A stretch of DNA of 64,000 nucleotides from Sphingomonas oligoaromativorans (lineage in GTDB: Bacteria; Pseudomonadota; Alphaproteobacteria; Sphingomonadales; Sphingomonadaceae). Where the stretch lies: NCBI RefSeq assembly GCF_011762195.1, contig NZ_JAASQK010000001.1, positions 372,001 to 436,000 on the forward strand, in the 5' to 3' direction. The position numbers were made by a program, and so were the translations under genes. The notes beneath the pieces were generated by a model. It saw nothing but the letters and a program-made list of their open reading frames with translations, was not told where the DNA came from and did not search any database. Positions within the stretch are counted from its first letter, which is position 1; each line of letters opens with the position of its first letter. This document shows, piece after piece, positions 8,674 to 19,996 of this stretch.

Positions 8674-9960
8674 TCAGCGCTGGCTGACAGGCACATAGTC
8701 GCGCTGCGTCGGGCCGTTATAGAGCTGACGCGGGCGGCCGATCTTCTGGGCCGGATCGGTAATCATCTCGTTCCACTGCGCCACCCAGCCCACGGTGCGG
8801 GCGAGCGCGAAGAGAACGGTGAACATCGTCGTCGGGAAGCCGATCGCCGACAGGATGATGCCCGAATAGAAGTCCACGTTCGGGTAGAGCTTCTTGTCGA
8901 TGAAGTACGGATCGTTGAGCGCGATATGCTCAAGCTCATGCGCGACGTCGAAGATCGGATCGCTGACGCCGAGCTTCGCCAGCACGTCCTTCGCGGTCTT
9001 CTGCATCACGGTCGCGCGCGGATCGTAGTTCTTGTACACGCGATGGCCGAAGCCCATCAGGCGGAACGGATCGTCCTTGTTCTTCGCGCGCGCGATATAT
9101 TCGGGGATGCGATCCGGCGTGCCGATCTCGCGGAGCATGTTGAGCGCCGCTTCGTTGGCGCCGCCATGCGCCGGCCCCCACAGGCAGGCGATGCCGGCCG
9201 CGATGCACGCGAACGGATTGGCGCCCGACGAACCGGCGAGACGCACGGTCGAGGTCGACGCGTTCTGCTCGTGATCGGCGTGGAGGATGAATATCTTGTC
9301 CATCGCCGATTCGATGACCGGATCGACCTCATATTCCTCCGCCGGGACCGAATAGGTCATGCGCAGGAAGTTGCCGGTGTAGCTCAGATCGTTCTTCGGA
9401 TAGACGAACGGCTGGCCGACCGAATATTTGTACGCCATCGCGGCGATCGTCGGCATCTTGGCGATCAGGCGGTGGCTGGCGATCTCGCGCTGCACCGGAT
9501 CGTTGATGTCGGTCGAGTCATGATAGAAGGCCGACAGCGCGCCGACCACGCCGCACATCACCGCCATCGGGTGCGCATCGCGACGGAAGCCGCGGAAGAA
9601 GGTCGAGAGCTGCTCATGCACCATGGTGTGGCGCGTGATGGTGTTGTTGAAGGTCTTCAGCTCGCCGGCCGACGGCAGCTCGCCCTTCAGCAGCAGATAG
9701 GCGACCTCCATGAAGCTCGACTGCTCGGCGAGCTGGCCGATCGGGTAGCCGCGGTGGAGCAGCACGCCCTTGTCGCCATCGATATAGGTGAGGCCCGACT
9801 GGCAACTCGCCGTCGAGGTGAAGCCGGGATCGTAGGTGAACACATCCGTGTCTGCATAAAGCTTGCGGATATCGATCACGTCCGGGCCCACCGTGCCCGA
9901 CATGAGCTTGTAATCGAAGCTCTTGTCGCCGAGCGCCAGCTTGGCGGTGCCGTCAGCCAT
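8674..9960 (-). CDS. gltA: Citrate synthase
   Basis: Condenses acetyl-CoA with oxaloacetate, entry step of the TCA cycle. 428 residues from the ATG at 9960, chosen because GGAGG lies about 9 bases upstream; an upstream ATG at 9987 would place that Shine-Dalgarno inside the gene. Type II hexameric form, with an N-terminal beta-domain (residues 1-60). [14 protein letters not shown] at 227-240, catalytic His265 in [11 protein letters not shown], His306 in [13 protein letters not shown] and the Asp of YPNVDFYSG are all present. It lies 61 bp after gltX on the same strand and may be cotranscribed. Its product feeds the same cycle that receives succinyl-CoA from the methylmalonyl-CoA genes at 41-43 kb. 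Confidence 0.97.
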   Translation of the reverse strand: MADGTAKLALGDKSFDYKLMSGTVGPDVIDIRKLYADTDVFTYDPGFTSTASCQSGLTYIDGDKGVLLHRGYPIGQLAEQSSFMEVAYLLLKGELPSAGELKTFNNTITRHTMVHEQLSTFFRGFRRDAHPMAVMCGVVGALSAFYHDSTDINDPVQREIASHRLIAKMPTIAAMAYKYSVGQPFVYPKNDLSYTGNFLRMTYSVPAEEYEVDPVIESAMDKIFILHADHEQNASTSTVRLAGSSGANPFACIAAGIACLWGPAHGGANEAALNMLREIGTPDRIPEYIARAKNKDDPFRLMGFGHRVYKNYDPRATVMQKTAKDVLAKLGVSDPIFDVAHELEHIALNDPYFIDKKLYPNVDFYSGIILSAIGFPTTMFTVLFALARTVGWVAQWNEMITDPAQKIGRPRQLYNGPTQRDYVPVSQR

Positions 9961-10021
9961 TTCTTCTTCCTCCAATATGGTCACCACGGAGGCCCGGGAC
10001 CGGGCTTGTGGCGCCGTCAGA

Positions 10022-11485
10022 TCAAGCTGCCGTTACCTGGTCGGCGAGGCGCGCAAGGCTTTCCTCCCGCCCAAGCAGCAACAGCACGTCGAAGATGCCC
10101 GGCGACGTCGTTCGGCCGGTGAGCGCCGCGCGAAGCGGCTGGGCCACCTTGCCGAGACCGACGCCGGCCTCTTCGGACACACCGCGAACCGCCGATTCGA
10201 GCGCTTCGGCCGACCACTCCATGGGCTCCAGCGCGCGTGCCGTAGCGGCAAGCAGAGACGCGCCTTCACCCGAAAGAAGGGCTTGGGCACGGTCATCAAT
10301 ATCTAGGGGGCGAGTGCGAAAAAGAAAAGTCGCACCCTCGGCCAATTCCATCAAATCCTTGGCACGAACCTTCAAGACGGCCATGCTGCGACGCAAAAGA
10401 TCGCGATCTTTTTCAGCGAGTTCGCGGCCGACTCGGCTTTCCACCATCGGCGCGACCAGTTCGGTGAGCCGTTCGTCCGACGCGGCGCGGATATAATGGC
10501 CGTTGAGGTTTTCGAGCTTCTTCTGATCGGTGCGCGCGGGTGAACGGCCGATGCCGGCGACATCGAAAATCTCGATCGCGCGGGCTCGGTCGATGATCTC
10601 CTCGTCGCCATGGCCCCAGCCGAGCCGCAGGAGATAGTTCGAAAGCGTTTCCGGCAGGATGCCCATCTCGTCGCGATAGGCCTCGACGCCGAGCGCGCCG
10701 TGCCGCTTGGAGAGCTTCGCCCCGTCCGGCCCGTGGATCAGCGGCACATGGCCATAGACCGGCACCGGCCAGCCCATCGCACGGATGATGCCGAGCTGGC
10801 GGAAGGCGTTGTTGAGATGATCGTCGCCGCGGATGACGTGGGTGACGCCCATGTCGTGATCGTCCACCACCACGGCGAGCATGTAGGTCGGCGTGCCGTC
10901 CGAGCGGAGCAGGACCATGTCGTCCAGCTCGGAATTGCGCACCGTCACCTGGCCCTGGACGAGATCGTCGATGGTCGTCTCGCCCTCGGTCTCGGCCTTC
11001 AGACGGATGACGAAGGGCGCGCCCTCCGGCGCCTCCCTGGGATCGCGGTTGCGCCAGCGGCCGTCATAGCGGAGCGGAAGCTTGTTGGCGCGCTGCTGGG
11101 CGCGCATCTCCTCCAGCTCCTCGGCGGTGGCGAAGCACTTGTACGCATGGCCGCGCTCCAGCAGGTCGAAGGCGACCTCGGCATGGCGGCTGGCGCGGGC
11201 GAACTGGTATATCTCGTCGCCGTCCCAATCGAGGCCGAGCCACTTCATGCCGTCGAGGATCGCGTCGATCGCGCCCTGCGTCGAGCGCGCGCGATCGGTA
11301 TCCTCGATGCGCAGCAGGAACTTGCCGCCGGTATGCCTGGCCCAGAGCCAGTTGAAGAGCGCGGTGCGCGCGCCGCCGATGTGGAGATAGCCCGTCGGCG
11401 AGGGTGCGAAACGGGTGACGACCTGGCCGGGCGAGCCCGCCGATGCCGATGGAGTACCGTTGATGTCGTCGTTGCTTGCGCCCAC
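10022..11485 (-). CDS. gltX: Glutamyl-tRNA synthetase (discriminating class I)
   Basis: Charges tRNA-Glu. 487 residues if the GTG at 11485 is used; GGAG lies 9 bases upstream, while an in-frame ATG at 11557 would overlap the comEC start and has no clear ribosome site. Class I signatures: [20 protein letters not shown] contains the HIGH-type HIGG, and KLSKRHGA is the KMSKS loop. [10 protein letters not shown] and the acceptor-binding [19 protein letters not shown] are also present. The C-terminal anticodon-binding part (about bases 10240-10480) is noticeably less G+C-rich than the rest. It is followed by gltA. Confidence 0.96.
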   Translation of the reverse strand: MGASNDDINGTPSASAGSPGQVVTRFAPSPTGYLHIGGARTALFNWLWARHTGGKFLLRIEDTDRARSTQGAIDAILDGMKWLGLDWDGDEIYQFARASRHAEVAFDLLERGHAYKCFATAEELEEMRAQQRANKLPLRYDGRWRNRDPREAPEGAPFVIRLKAETEGETTIDDLVQGQVTVRNSELDDMVLLRSDGTPTYMLAVVVDDHDMGVTHVIRGDDHLNNAFRQLGIIRAMGWPVPVYGHVPLIHGPDGAKLSKRHGALGVEAYRDEMGILPETLSNYLLRLGWGHGDEEIIDRARAIEIFDVAGIGRSPARTDQKKLENLNGHYIRAASDERLTELVAPMVESRVGRELAEKDRDLLRRSMAVLKVRAKDLMELAEGATFLFRTRPLDIDDRAQALLSGEGASLLAATARALEPMEWSAEALESAVRGVSEEAGVGLGKVAQPLRAALTGRTTSPGIFDVLLLLGREESLARLADQVTAA

Positions 11486-11509
11486 GCGCACTTTCTCCAA
11501 GCTGGCCCC

Positions 11510-13711
11510 ATGGGGGATATTGCGGGCGGCCCTAGCATAGCGTTTCGGGGGCGACAAACGCGCTTTATATCAGGTGCTTACCGCGCCTGTTCGGCCCTGT
11601 CCGCGCGACTCGAAGCCTGGCTGGAGGCGGAACGCGAGCAATTGCCGCTCTGGTTGCCGGTCGGGCTGGTCGCGGGGGTGGCCGCTTGGTTCTGGTTGCC
11701 GTCGCCACGGGCATGGTCGGGCTTCCTGCTGGCGATGGCGGCGGTGGCGCTCGCGGGCTTGGCTTTCGGGCGTGGCGGACGGGCCGGGCGGGCGCTCGCG
11801 ATCTTCGCGCTGGCGGCGGCGTTCGGTTGCGGGCTGGTGTGGGGCAAGGCCGCGTGGAGTGGCGGCGGAGAAAGGCTGGCCCGCCCCGAGGTCGTCCGCT
11901 TCGCGGGGGCGATCGAGCGGGTCGAGCCGTTGCCGGCGCGCGAGGCGGTGCGGCTGCTGCTCCGTCCGGCGGCCGGCGCGGGATTGCCGGCGCGGGTGCG
12001 GGTGACGATCCCGGAGGACAAGGCGCCGGCGGGGCTGCTGCCCGGCGCGGAAGTGGCGTTGCGCGCGCGGCTGGTGCCGCCGCCCTCGGCCGCCGTGCCG
12101 GGCGCCTATGACTATGCGGCGGTCGCGTGGTTCCAGGGCATCGGCGCGACCGGGCGGGCGCTGGAGCCGGTGCGGCTGATCGCGCCCGCGCCGTCCGGCG
12201 GACCCGCGCAATGGCTGGCGGATGCGCGCATCCTGCTCACGCGGCATATCCTGACGCAGCTTCCCGGCGGGCGCGGCGGCGTGGCGGCGGCGCTCATCAC
12301 CGGCGACATGGGGGCCGTCACGGAGGCTGACAATCAGGCCTTCCGCAATTCCGGGCTCGCCCATCTCCTGTCGGTGAGCGGCCTGCACCTGACGGCCGCC
12401 GTGGGCGCGACGATGCTGATCGTGCTGCGCCTCCTGTCGCTGAGCCCCTGGCTGGCGCTACGCGCGCCGCTGCTGCTGATCTCCGCGGGCATCGGCGCGG
12501 CGACCGGCATCGCCTACACGCTGCTGACGGGCGCCGAGGTGCCGACCGTGCGCTCGCTGATCGCGGCGCTCGTGGTGCTGGGCGGCATGGCGCTCGGCCG
12601 CGAGGCGATGACGTTGCGTCTGGTGGCGGCGGGGGCATTGCTCTGCGTGCTGATCTGGCCGGACGCGGCGGCGGGGCCGAGCTTCCAGCTCAGCTTCGCC
12701 GCGATCCTGTCGATCGTGGCCTTCCATGAGCTGGGCTGGACGCGGCGCACCTTCGAGGCGCGGGAGGAGAGCGTCCTGCGTGCCCGGACCCGCGAGCTTG
12801 TCGCGCTGTTGCTGACCGGGCTCGTGGTGGAAGCCGGGCTCGCGCCGATCGCCATCTTCCACTTCCACCGCGCGGGCCTCTATGGGGCGGCCGCCAATAT
12901 CGTCGCTATCCCCCTCACCACTTTCGTCATCATGCCGGCGGAGGCGCTGGCGCTGCTGTTCGATCTTGTCGGTTTGGGGGCGCCCTTATGGTGGCTCACG
13001 GGCAAGGCGCTCGGCGTGCTGCTGGGGATCGCGCATCATGTCGGCGGCCTGCCCGGCGCGGTGACCTTCGTGCCGACCATGTCGCGCGCGGCCTTCGCGC
13101 TGACCATGGCGGGGGGATTGTGGCTCGCCCTATGGCGGACAAGAGTGCGGCTCTTCGGCCTGATCGCCATGGCCGCAGGGCTGGCGATGACGCTCGGCGC
13201 ATCGCCGCCGGATATCTTCATCACCGGCGATGGCCGCCATCTCGCGGTTCGCGGAGAGGATGGCCATATCGCGCTCCTTCGAGAACGGACGGGCGATTAT
13301 GTCCGCAACACCCTGTCCGAACTCTCCGGCCGCGATGGGGACGAGGCGGTGACGCTCGATCAATGGCCGGGTGCGCGCTGCAACCTGGATGCCTGCGCGG
13401 CGACGTTGATCCGGGATGGCCGGCCCTGGCATCTGCTTGCCACGCGCAGCGCCTACCGGATCGATCGGGCGATGATGGAGCCCGCCTGCGCCGCCGCCGA
13501 CATCGTCGCGAGCGACCGCCGCCTGCCGGGCTGGTGTCGCCCCCGCTGGCTCAAGGCCGATCGCGACCTTCTCGAACGGACCGGCGGCATCGCGATCCAC
13601 CTGCGGCGATCGACCATCGACAGCGTTGTGGGCCTGGAGGGGGACCATCCCTGGGCCATGATCGCCAGACCGGACCCGCCAGCCTCGGCCTGGCGCAAGG
13701 AGGGTGATTGA
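11510..13711 (+). CDS. comEC: ComEC/Rec2-family DNA-uptake channel protein
   Basis: Inner-membrane channel proposed to carry single-stranded DNA into the cytoplasm in natural transformation. About 733 residues from the ATG at 11510, only 24 bp from the divergent gltX start; the start is uncertain because no good ribosome site is visible and TTG codons follow. Domains: DUF4131-like N-terminus with two to three helices (about 47-110), then the Competence domain. The latter includes [20 protein letters not shown] and [13 protein letters not shown], followed by about eight membrane helices. The C-terminal region (about 560-733) is beta-rich but lacks an HxHxDH metal motif, so the nuclease-like domain appears inactive or divergent. 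No other competence gene is nearby. Confidence 0.88.
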   Translation: MGDIAGGPSIAFRGRQTRFISGAYRACSALSARLEAWLEAEREQLPLWLPVGLVAGVAAWFWLPSPRAWSGFLLAMAAVALAGLAFGRGGRAGRALAIFALAAAFGCGLVWGKAAWSGGGERLARPEVVRFAGAIERVEPLPAREAVRLLLRPAAGAGLPARVRVTIPEDKAPAGLLPGAEVALRARLVPPPSAAVPGAYDYAAVAWFQGIGATGRALEPVRLIAPAPSGGPAQWLADARILLTRHILTQLPGGRGGVAAALITGDMGAVTEADNQAFRNSGLAHLLSVSGLHLTAAVGATMLIVLRLLSLSPWLALRAPLLLISAGIGAATGIAYTLLTGAEVPTVRSLIAALVVLGGMALGREAMTLRLVAAGALLCVLIWPDAAAGPSFQLSFAAILSIVAFHELGWTRRTFEAREESVLRARTRELVALLLTGLVVEAGLAPIAIFHFHRAGLYGAAANIVAIPLTTFVIMPAEALALLFDLVGLGAPLWWLTGKALGVLLGIAHHVGGLPGAVTFVPTMSRAAFALTMAGGLWLALWRTRVRLFGLIAMAAGLAMTLGASPPDIFITGDGRHLAVRGEDGHIALLRERTGDYVRNTLSELSGRDGDEAVTLDQWPGARCNLDACAATLIRDGRPWHLLATRSAYRIDRAMMEPACAAADIVASDRRLPGWCRPRWLKADRDLLERTGGIAIHLRRSTIDSVVGLEGDHPWAMIARPDPPASAWRKEGD

Positions 13712-13720
13712 GCCGGTCGT

Positions 13721-14386
13721 TCAGTAGCGGCGGAGAAGCCCCGCGAGGCGCCCCTGCACGCGCACCTGATCGGCCTTGTAACGCTGCGGCGAATAGATGT
13801 GGTTGGCGGGATCGAGCCGGACCATCTGCCCCTCGCGCCGGAAATATTTGAGCGTCGCTTCCGCATCGTCGATCAGCGCCACGATGATCTCGCCGTCCCG
13901 CGCCGTTTCGGTGCGGCGGATGAGCGCATAGTCGCCGTCGAGGATGCCGGCCTCGATCATCGAATCGCCGGAGACCTCCAGCGCATAATGCTCGCCTGGC
14001 CCCAGCAGCGCGGCGGGGACGGAGAGGCTCGACTGACCCTCCATCGCCTCGATCGGCATACCGGCCGCGATGCGACCGTGGAGCGGCAGCTCGATGACGC
14101 TGTCATTGGCCGCGACCGGCACCTTCGGCGCGGGGGAGGGCTGGGCCGAAGACGGTGGCGGCGCGATCGTGCGCTCGGGCATCCGCACCACCTCCAGCGC
14201 GCGGGCGCGGTTGGGCAGGCGGCGGATGAAGCTGCGCTCCTCCAGCGCGCGGATCAGCCGGTGTACGCCCGACTTCGACTTCAGATCGAGCGCATCCTTC
14301 ATCTCCTCGAACGACGGCGAGACGCCGGTCTCGTTCAGTCGATCATGGATGAAGCAGAGAAGCTCATGTTGCTTGCGCGTCAGCAT
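13721..14386 (-). CDS. lexA: LexA, SOS-response repressor
   Basis: Represses DNA-damage genes and self-cleaves with RecA. 221 residues. An N-terminal winged helix (1-65, [21 protein letters not shown]) is followed by a Pro-rich linker (70-95). The S24 peptidase domain has cleavage site Ala108-Gly109 (GRIAAGM), nucleophile Ser142 (GDSM) and Lys180 (ATLKYF). Stop is 9 bp from the convergent comEC stop. It is last in the minus-strand run but has an 85 bp leader with a perfect alphaproteobacterial SOS box, so it is autoregulated. Confidence 0.97.
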   Translation of the reverse strand: MLTRKQHELLCFIHDRLNETGVSPSFEEMKDALDLKSKSGVHRLIRALEERSFIRRLPNRARALEVVRMPERTIAPPPSSAQPSPAPKVPVAANDSVIELPLHGRIAAGMPIEAMEGQSSLSVPAALLGPGEHYALEVSGDSMIEAGILDGDYALIRRTETARDGEIIVALIDDAEATLKYFRREGQMVRLDPANHIYSPQRYKADQVRVQGRLAGLLRRY

Positions 14387-14419
14387 CTGCGGTCCCCGAG
14401 CAAAACGGCCCCGTAAAAG

Positions 14420-14434
14420 GAACGGATGGCGAAC
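14420..14434 (-). promoter_or_regulatory. SOS box (LexA operator) of lexA
   Basis: On the minus strand the sequence is GTTC-GCCATCC-GTTC, an exact match to the alphaproteobacterial LexA site GTTC-N7-GTTC, 34 bp upstream of the lexA ATG. Confidence 0.85.
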
Positions 14435-14471
14435 GTGTAGGCAACTTCGAGGAACCTGTCAACGGCCTCGT

Positions 14472-15659
14472 TCAGTCCAGAATGAGCATTTCCACGGAGT
14501 CGCCGGCACGCGCGGCCGGGGCATGAGCCGGGCGGACGATCAGCCCGTCCGCGGCGGCCAGCGCGACCATCGCGGCGGAGTCCTGCCCGTCGGGGGCATA
14601 GGCGCGGCCATCCTCGATGCGGGCGCGCAGATAGTCCTGTCGCGGGCCGTTGGCCGGCAGATCGACGCCGAGCGGCAGCAGGCGGGAGGGGGGCAGCGGG
14701 TCGCTGGCGCCGCCGAGCCGGGCGATCAGCGGCAGGAGGAACAGGCGCGCGGTGACATAGCTCGACACCGGGTTGCCCGGCAGGCCGAGGATGATCGCGC
14801 CGCCGAGCGTGCCCGCCAGCAGCGGCTTGCCCGGTCGCATCGCGACGCGCCAGAAATCGAGCGTGGCGCCGGCCCTTTCCAGTGCCGGGCGGACGAGATC
14901 GCGGTCACCGACCGACACGCCGCCGGTGGTGACGATGACATCCGCCTCCGAGGCGGCCGCGCGGAAGGCTTCGCTGATCGCGTCGAGATCGTCGCGGACA
15001 ATGCCCCGGTCGAGCACTTCGGCGGGCCGGCCGGCGAGGAGCGTGGCCAGCATCGCCGCATTGGAGGCGGGGAGCTGCGCGCCCGATAGCGGAGCGCCGG
15101 GCGGCACCAGTTCGTCGCCGGTGGAGATCAGCGCGATCCGCGCGCGCCGCCGGACGGGAAGCGTCCCGTGGCCACCGATCGCGGCGAGGCCGACATGGCG
15201 GGCGGTGATGGCGGCGCCCGTGGGGACGAGGATCGTGCCCGCCGCGAAATCCACCGCGCGCGGGCGGACATTGCCGCCTTCCTTGCGGGGGCCTTCGCCG
15301 GCCATGCGCAGTTGATCGCCCTCGCGCGTCGCCTCTTCCTGCACGAGCACGCTGTCGGCGCCCTCTGGCATCGGCGCGCCGGTGAAGATGCGGATGGCCT
15401 CATGGGAGGAGAGGGGACGGTCGAAGCCCGCCCCCGCCGCGCTTTCGCCGACGATCGTCCAGGGGCCGGGCCGCTCGGCATAGCGGATGGCATAGCCGTC
15501 CATCGCCGAAAGATCGAAGCCCGGCTGATCGCGCAGCGCCGCGATGTCGCGGGCGGCCCAGCGGCCGACGGCCTCCGCGAGCGGAGCCTGCTCTTCCGGC
15601 AGCGGCTCCGCGAGCGCGAGCAGCCGCGCCTGCGCGTCGGCCACCGGCAGCAGGCTCAC
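14472..15659 (-). CDS. moeA: Molybdopterin molybdenumtransferase
   Basis: Inserts molybdate into adenylylated molybdopterin, last step of Mo-cofactor synthesis. 395 residues from a GTG at 15659 that overlaps the moaC stop (GTGA). Domain order of MoeA: N-terminal [29 protein letters not shown], then the MPT-binding domain with [10 protein letters not shown] and [20 protein letters not shown] and [11 protein letters not shown] follow, then a C-terminal beta-barrel. Coupled to moaC, so both Mo-cofactor genes share one transcript with the trp genes upstream. Confidence 0.96.
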   Translation of the reverse strand: MSLLPVADAQARLLALAEPLPEEQAPLAEAVGRWAARDIAALRDQPGFDLSAMDGYAIRYAERPGPWTIVGESAAGAGFDRPLSSHEAIRIFTGAPMPEGADSVLVQEEATREGDQLRMAGEGPRKEGGNVRPRAVDFAAGTILVPTGAAITARHVGLAAIGGHGTLPVRRRARIALISTGDELVPPGAPLSGAQLPASNAAMLATLLAGRPAEVLDRGIVRDDLDAISEAFRAAASEADVIVTTGGVSVGDRDLVRPALERAGATLDFWRVAMRPGKPLLAGTLGGAIILGLPGNPVSSYVTARLFLLPLIARLGGASDPLPPSRLLPLGVDLPANGPRQDYLRARIEDGRAYAPDGQDSAAMVALAAADGLIVRPAHAPAARAGDSVEMLILD

Positions 15660-16132
15660 GGCTCGGCCCGCCAGTCGCCAGAGCGGCCGCCCGACTTGGC
15701 GAGGAGGCGCACGCCGCCGATCGTCATGCCGCGATCGAGCGCCTTCGCCATGTCGTAAATGGTGAGGAGCGCCACGGAAACGGCCGTCATCGCCTCCATC
15801 TCGACGCCGGTGCCGTGGGTGGTGCGGACGGTCGCGGTGGCGGTGGCTTGCGCCTCGCCCACCGTGAGGTCGAGCGTCACGCCGGAGATCGGCAGCGGGT
15901 GACAGAGCGGGATGAGATCGGCGGTGCGCTTGGCGGCCGTGATGCCGGCGATGCGCGCGACGGCGAGGACATCGCCTTTCTTCACCGCACCTTCGCGGAT
16001 GGCCTGCGCGGCCCCTTCTGACATGGCGATATGGCCGGTGGCGGTCGCCTCGCGCAGGGTGACGGGCTTGGCCGAGACATCGACCATGCGCGCCGCGCCA
16101 TCGGCGTCGAGGTGGGTGAGGCCCCCGGTCAT
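15656..16132 (-). CDS. moaC: Cyclic pyranopterin monophosphate synthase
   Basis: Converts the MoaA product to cyclic pyranopterin monophosphate. 158 residues, the usual length. Typical blocks are present: [68 protein letters not shown] and the final KSGGRSG with the catalytic Lys/Gly loop. The start overlaps the trpC stop by 4 bases and its stop overlaps moeA by 4 bases. moaA is not in the window. Confidence 0.97.
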   Translation of the reverse strand: MTGGLTHLDADGAARMVDVSAKPVTLREATATGHIAMSEGAAQAIREGAVKKGDVLAVARIAGITAAKRTADLIPLCHPLPISGVTLDLTVGEAQATATATVRTTHGTGVEMEAMTAVSVALLTIYDMAKALDRGMTIGGVRLLAKSGGRSGDWRAEP

Positions 16133-16920
16133 GCGCCGGCGAGCAGCTTCCGGGTGGCCGCGGCGACGTCCGCCTGCCGCATCAGCGTCTCGCCGACGAG
16201 GAAGCGGTGGACGCCCGCCGCCGCCAGCCGATCGAGATCCGCCTTGGTGGCGAGGCCGCTCTCCGCGACGATCTGGGTGCCTTCGGGCATCCGCTTCGCC
16301 AGCGCCTCGGTGCGGCCGAGATCGACGGTGAAATCACGCAAATCGCGGTTGTTGACGCCGATCAGGCGGGATTTCAGGCGCAAAGCGCGCTCCAGCTCGG
16401 CCTCGTCATGGACTTCGATCAGCGAGTCCATGCCATGTTCGATCGCGGCGGCCTCGATCTCGGCCATCTGGGTGTCGTCGAGCGCCGCGACGATGATGAG
16501 GATCGCGTCCGCCCCGATGGCGCGGGCCTCGGCCACCTGCCAGGGATCGACCATGAAGTCCTTGCGGATCGCGGGCAGCGAACAGGCCTCGCGCGCGGCG
16601 ATCAGGAAGGCCTCGTCGCCCTGGAACCAGGGCTTGTCGGTCAGCACCGAGAGGCAGGCCGCGCCGCCGGCCTCATAGGCGCGGGCATGGGCGGGGGGAT
16701 CGAAATCCTCGCGGATCAGCCCCTTGGAGGGGCTCGCCTTCTTGATCTCGGCGATGAGGGCGTGGCCGGTCTTCGCCTTCTCGGTGAGCGCCGCCGCGAA
16801 GCCGCGCGGGGCGGGGAGGGCGCGGGCTCGCGCTTCCATGTCGGCGAGCGAGACGGCCGCCTTGCGCCGGGCGACCTCCTCGCGGGTGGCTTCGAGGATA
16901 CGGTCGAGAATGGTGCTCAT
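16129..16920 (-). CDS. trpC: Indole-3-glycerol phosphate synthase
   Basis: Ring closure of CdRP to indole-3-glycerol phosphate in tryptophan synthesis. 263 residues, a single (alpha/beta)8 barrel not fused to TrpF. Motifs: [12 protein letters not shown] (catalytic Lys), [50 protein letters not shown] and VAESGL. ATG at 16920 shares one base with the trpD stop (TGATG); the stop overlaps moaC. The open frame extends upstream through trpD and trpG but that is antisense-frame noise. Confidence 0.97.
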   Translation of the reverse strand: MSTILDRILEATREEVARRKAAVSLADMEARARALPAPRGFAAALTEKAKTGHALIAEIKKASPSKGLIREDFDPPAHARAYEAGGAACLSVLTDKPWFQGDEAFLIAAREACSLPAIRKDFMVDPWQVAEARAIGADAILIIVAALDDTQMAEIEAAAIEHGMDSLIEVHDEAELERALRLKSRLIGVNNRDLRDFTVDLGRTEALAKRMPEGTQIVAESGLATKADLDRLAAAGVHRFLVGETLMRQADVAAATRKLLAGA

Positions 16921-17915
16921 CAATATGCGATCCAGCGTTGCAGCAGGCGGTCGGCCGCGCCGCTGTCGAGGGCTTCGGCGGCGATGGCGGCGCCTTCCAT
17001 CCAGTCGGACGCCTTGTCCGCGACGATCAGCGCGGCGGCGGCGTTGAGCAGCACCGCATCGCGATACGGCCCGCGTTCCCCCCGGAGCAGCGCCAGCAGC
17101 GCGGCTGCGTTGTAGGCAGCGTCGCCGCCGCGCACCGCCGTCAGCGGATGCGGAGCGACGCCGACATGCGCGGGGAAGACATGTTCCTCGCGATCGCCAC
17201 AGGCGCCGATGCGGACCACCCGGCTGCCGCCCGCGATGGAAAGTTCGTCCAGGCCCTCGTCGCCCGCGACGATCATCGCGCTCTCGGTGCCGAGCAGCGT
17301 CATGGCCTGCGCGACGGTGGGGAGATAATCGGTCCGCGCGACGCCGACGAGCTGGCGCGGCGTGCGTGCCGGATTGCAGAGCGGGCCGATCAGATTGAAG
17401 ATCGTCCGCCGCCCGATCGCCTTGCGCACCGCCGCGAGGCGGCCCAGCGCCGGATGGTGCTTCTGCGCGAAGAGGAAGGCGAGGCCGAGTTCGGCCAGCG
17501 TCTCTTCCGCCGTGGCGGAGGCGCGGTCCAGATCGAGGCCCAGCGCCTCCAGCGTGTCGGCGGCGCCCGCCTTGGAGGAGGCGGCGCGGTTGCCATGTTT
17601 GGCGACGGGCACGCCGGTGGCGGCGACAACGATCGACACGGCGGTGGAGATGTTGAGGCTGTGCGCTCCGTCGCCGCCCGTGCCGCACACGTCGATGGCG
17701 CTTGTCGGCGCCTTCACCTCGATCATCCGCTCCCGCAGCGCGCGGGCGGCGGCGGCGATCTCGATCGAGGTTTCGTCGCGGAGCGTCAGGCCGGTCAGGA
17801 AGCCGGCGATTTCCGCATCCGATACGCGGCCGTCGAGGATGTCGGCGAAGGCGGCTTCCGCCGTCTCGAACTCCAGAGGGCTCGACGGATCGGGGAGCAG
17901 CGCCAGCGTGCTCAT
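16920..17915 (-). CDS. trpD: Anthranilate phosphoribosyltransferase
   Basis: Joins anthranilate to PRPP. 331 residues. The PRPP loop [15 protein letters not shown] (about 77-91) and [15 protein letters not shown] bind pyrophosphate and metal; [19 protein letters not shown] and GDEGLDELS are also characteristic. Start overlaps the trpG stop by ATGA, and the stop shares one base with trpC, showing translational coupling along the run. Confidence 0.97.
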   Translation of the reverse strand: MSTLALLPDPSSPLEFETAEAAFADILDGRVSDAEIAGFLTGLTLRDETSIEIAAAARALRERMIEVKAPTSAIDVCGTGGDGAHSLNISTAVSIVVAATGVPVAKHGNRAASSKAGAADTLEALGLDLDRASATAEETLAELGLAFLFAQKHHPALGRLAAVRKAIGRRTIFNLIGPLCNPARTPRQLVGVARTDYLPTVAQAMTLLGTESAMIVAGDEGLDELSIAGGSRVVRIGACGDREEHVFPAHVGVAPHPLTAVRGGDAAYNAAALLALLRGERGPYRDAVLLNAAAALIVADKASDWMEGAAIAAEALDSGAADRLLQRWIAY

Positions 17916-18511
17916 ACCGCCAGGCGCTCGCTGACCGACATGCCCGCCAGCCGCATGAAGTTGGCGAGCATCGCATGGCCATGTTCGGTGGCGATGCTTT
18001 CCGGGTGGAACTGCACGCCGTGGATGGGGAGCGTCTTGTGGCGGAAGCCCATGATCGTGCCGTCCTCGCTGCGGGCGTTGACCACCAGATCGGCAGGCAG
18101 ATCACCCTCCTCGACGATCAGCGAGTGATAGCGCGTCGCGGTGAAGGGGGAAGGCAGACCTTCGAAGATGCCGGTGCCGTCATGCGTGACGAGGCTGGTC
18201 TTGCCGTGCATGAGCTGGCGGGCGCGTGACACGGTGCCGCCGAACTGTTGCCCGATCGCCTGATGGCCGAGGCAGACGCCGAGCAGCGGCTTGCCCTCTC
18301 TGGCGCAGGCTTCCACCAGCTCCAGGCTGATCCCCGCCTCGTTGGGCGTGCAGGGGCCGGGCGAGATGAGGAAGGCTTCCGCCTTGCTCGACATGGCCTG
18401 GCCGACGCCGATCTGGTCGTTGCGCACCACCTCGACGGCGGCCCCCAGCTCCTGGAAATAGTGGACGAGGTTCCAGGTGAAGCTGTCGTAATTGTCGATG
18501 ACGAGGATCAT
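17912..18511 (-). CDS. trpG: Anthranilate synthase glutaminase subunit
   Basis: Class I glutamine amidotransferase that supplies ammonia to TrpE. 199 residues, typical. Triad: Cys80 in [13 protein letters not shown], with His and Glu in VQFHPES near residue 174. The N-terminal [20 protein letters not shown] and the oxyanion [11 protein letters not shown] block are intact. The same type of subunit can also serve p-aminobenzoate synthesis (PabA); no pabB is nearby and trpD overlaps it. It is separated from trpE by the chemoreceptor-like gene. Confidence 0.95.
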   Translation of the reverse strand: MILVIDNYDSFTWNLVHYFQELGAAVEVVRNDQIGVGQAMSSKAEAFLISPGPCTPNEAGISLELVEACAREGKPLLGVCLGHQAIGQQFGGTVSRARQLMHGKTSLVTHDGTGIFEGLPSPFTATRYHSLIVEEGDLPADLVVNARSEDGTIMGFRHKTLPIHGVQFHPESIATEHGHAMLANFMRLAGMSVSERLAV

Positions 18512-18552
18512 GATACCCGCGACTTAGCGCAGGGGAGGATTAGCGCAAGGCC

Positions 18553-19935
18553 TCAGCCCTGATCCTGATAGGCGAGCTGGAGGATGCCCCAGTGCCGCCC
18601 GGCGATATGCACCGAGGCGATCACCTGCTTGAGCAGCATCACGCCGCCGCCCGCGACGGGGCGGCGATAGGCCTTGATGAGGAAGGGCTGGATCGTCCGG
18701 CACTGCGCCCGCTGATCCTCATAGTCGAAGAACTGGAGGTTGCGGCTATACTCGCTGTTCCATGCCGGATCGTGCGGGCGGCGGGGTTGCGAGCGTTCCG
18801 GCATCTGCACCGCGCCATAGGTGTTGCGGTCCGTCATCGTCATGCCGAAGAAGCCGGTGAGCTTGCGCGCCTCCTCCTGATGCGGGCGGATGGCGGCGAC
18901 GAGCGCGGGCACGATCGGATGATCGAACTGCGCGGGGTCGCTGCCGGGAATGGGGCGATATTGTTCCGACATCGCGTCCGCGAGCGTCAGGCGGCCGGCG
19001 GCGATCTCCGCCTCGATGCGGCCGGCGACATCGGCGACGACGCCGGTGGCGAAGCGGATATAGGGCGTGTCGGGAATCTCGACCTCGCTCTCCGCGATAT
19101 ATTGCAGCAGCACGTTGGTGTCATCGCTGACGTTGCTGAGCAGGCGGCTGAGCTGGGTGAGGTCCGACGCATTGTCGCCCGACGTGGCGTTGAGCGCGCC
19201 GATGCCGCCCCGCACGCCCGAGACGGCGCCGACGATCGATTCCATGCTGCGGGCGACCGCATCGTTATCGTCGCTCAGGCCCATCATCAGCTCGCGCAGT
19301 TCGTCGACCATGGTCTCCATCTGCCGAGTGCCGGTCTGCGCCGCGCGGGCCTTGTCGACGCCGCTCTCGATCCGGTTCAGCATGGTGCCGGCCTCGCCGG
19401 TCAGCGCACGGACCGAGAAATCGATCTTCTGCGTGGCGGCGGCGGTTTCGAGTGCGAGCTTCTTCACCTCCTGCGCCACCACCGCGAAGCCGCGCCCCGC
19501 ATCGCCCGCGCGCGCCGCCTCGATCGTGGCGTTGAGGGCGAGCAGGTTGACCTGACCCGTGATGCGGCTGATCGCCTCCGTCACCTGTGCCACCGAGGCG
19601 AGCGCGGCGTTGAAGGCGCCGAGGCCGGCATGGATGTGGCTCACCTGCTCGATCAGGTCGACCACGTCGGCGCTCGCGGCGGAGAGCTTGCGCGTCGAAT
19701 TGTCGATCACGTCGTGGGCGGCCGACGCCTTCTCCTTCGCCTCGCGCGCGGCGACGGACACGGCCTGCTGGTCGCGCTCCAGCCGGTCCGTGTCGATGCC
19801 GATGCGTTCCACCGTGGCGGCCTGCTCGGTCACGCGCTCGGCCAGCGCGGCGATGTTCGCCTGAAGGTCGAGCGTACGAATGCCCAGATCGCCCGACAGC
19901 TTCGCAGCCTTGCGCACGGTGTTCGCGAGATTCAT
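18553..19935 (-). CDS. Soluble methyl-accepting chemotaxis-type protein
   Basis: 460 residues with no signal or membrane helix. Residues about 1-260 form a long helical hairpin whose tip, [32 protein letters not shown] (about 129-160), is the CheA/CheW-binding signature of chemoreceptors. The C-terminal about 180 residues form a separate mixed alpha/beta domain ending [18 protein letters not shown], like a Cache/PAS-type sensor placed after, not before, the signalling hairpin. It sits between trpE and trpG on the same strand, about 40-60 bp from each. Being soluble it may sense a cytoplasmic metabolite. No other chemotaxis gene is in the window. Confidence 0.85.
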   Translation of the reverse strand: MNLANTVRKAAKLSGDLGIRTLDLQANIAALAERVTEQAATVERIGIDTDRLERDQQAVSVAAREAKEKASAAHDVIDNSTRKLSAASADVVDLIEQVSHIHAGLGAFNAALASVAQVTEAISRITGQVNLLALNATIEAARAGDAGRGFAVVAQEVKKLALETAAATQKIDFSVRALTGEAGTMLNRIESGVDKARAAQTGTRQMETMVDELRELMMGLSDDNDAVARSMESIVGAVSGVRGGIGALNATSGDNASDLTQLSRLLSNVSDDTNVLLQYIAESEVEIPDTPYIRFATGVVADVAGRIEAEIAAGRLTLADAMSEQYRPIPGSDPAQFDHPIVPALVAAIRPHQEEARKLTGFFGMTMTDRNTYGAVQMPERSQPRRPHDPAWNSEYSRNLQFFDYEDQRAQCRTIQPFLIKAYRRPVAGGGVMLLKQVIASVHIAGRHWGILQLAYQDQG

Positions 19936-19996
19936 CTGCCATTTGCCCCAACGAGATAGGGCATCATGGCGAGGCAGCGGCTAAAACAGAGTTAAC

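Noticed and set aside
9992-10005. GCCCGG/CCGGGC hairpin between gltX and gltA as a terminator
   Set aside because: Two-base loop, no T tract, and close spacing suggests read-through.
10610-11509. Possible N-terminal extension of comEC by 300 residues
   Set aside because: The extension is antisense to gltX and has no recognisable domain; ComEC-like sequence begins after 11510.
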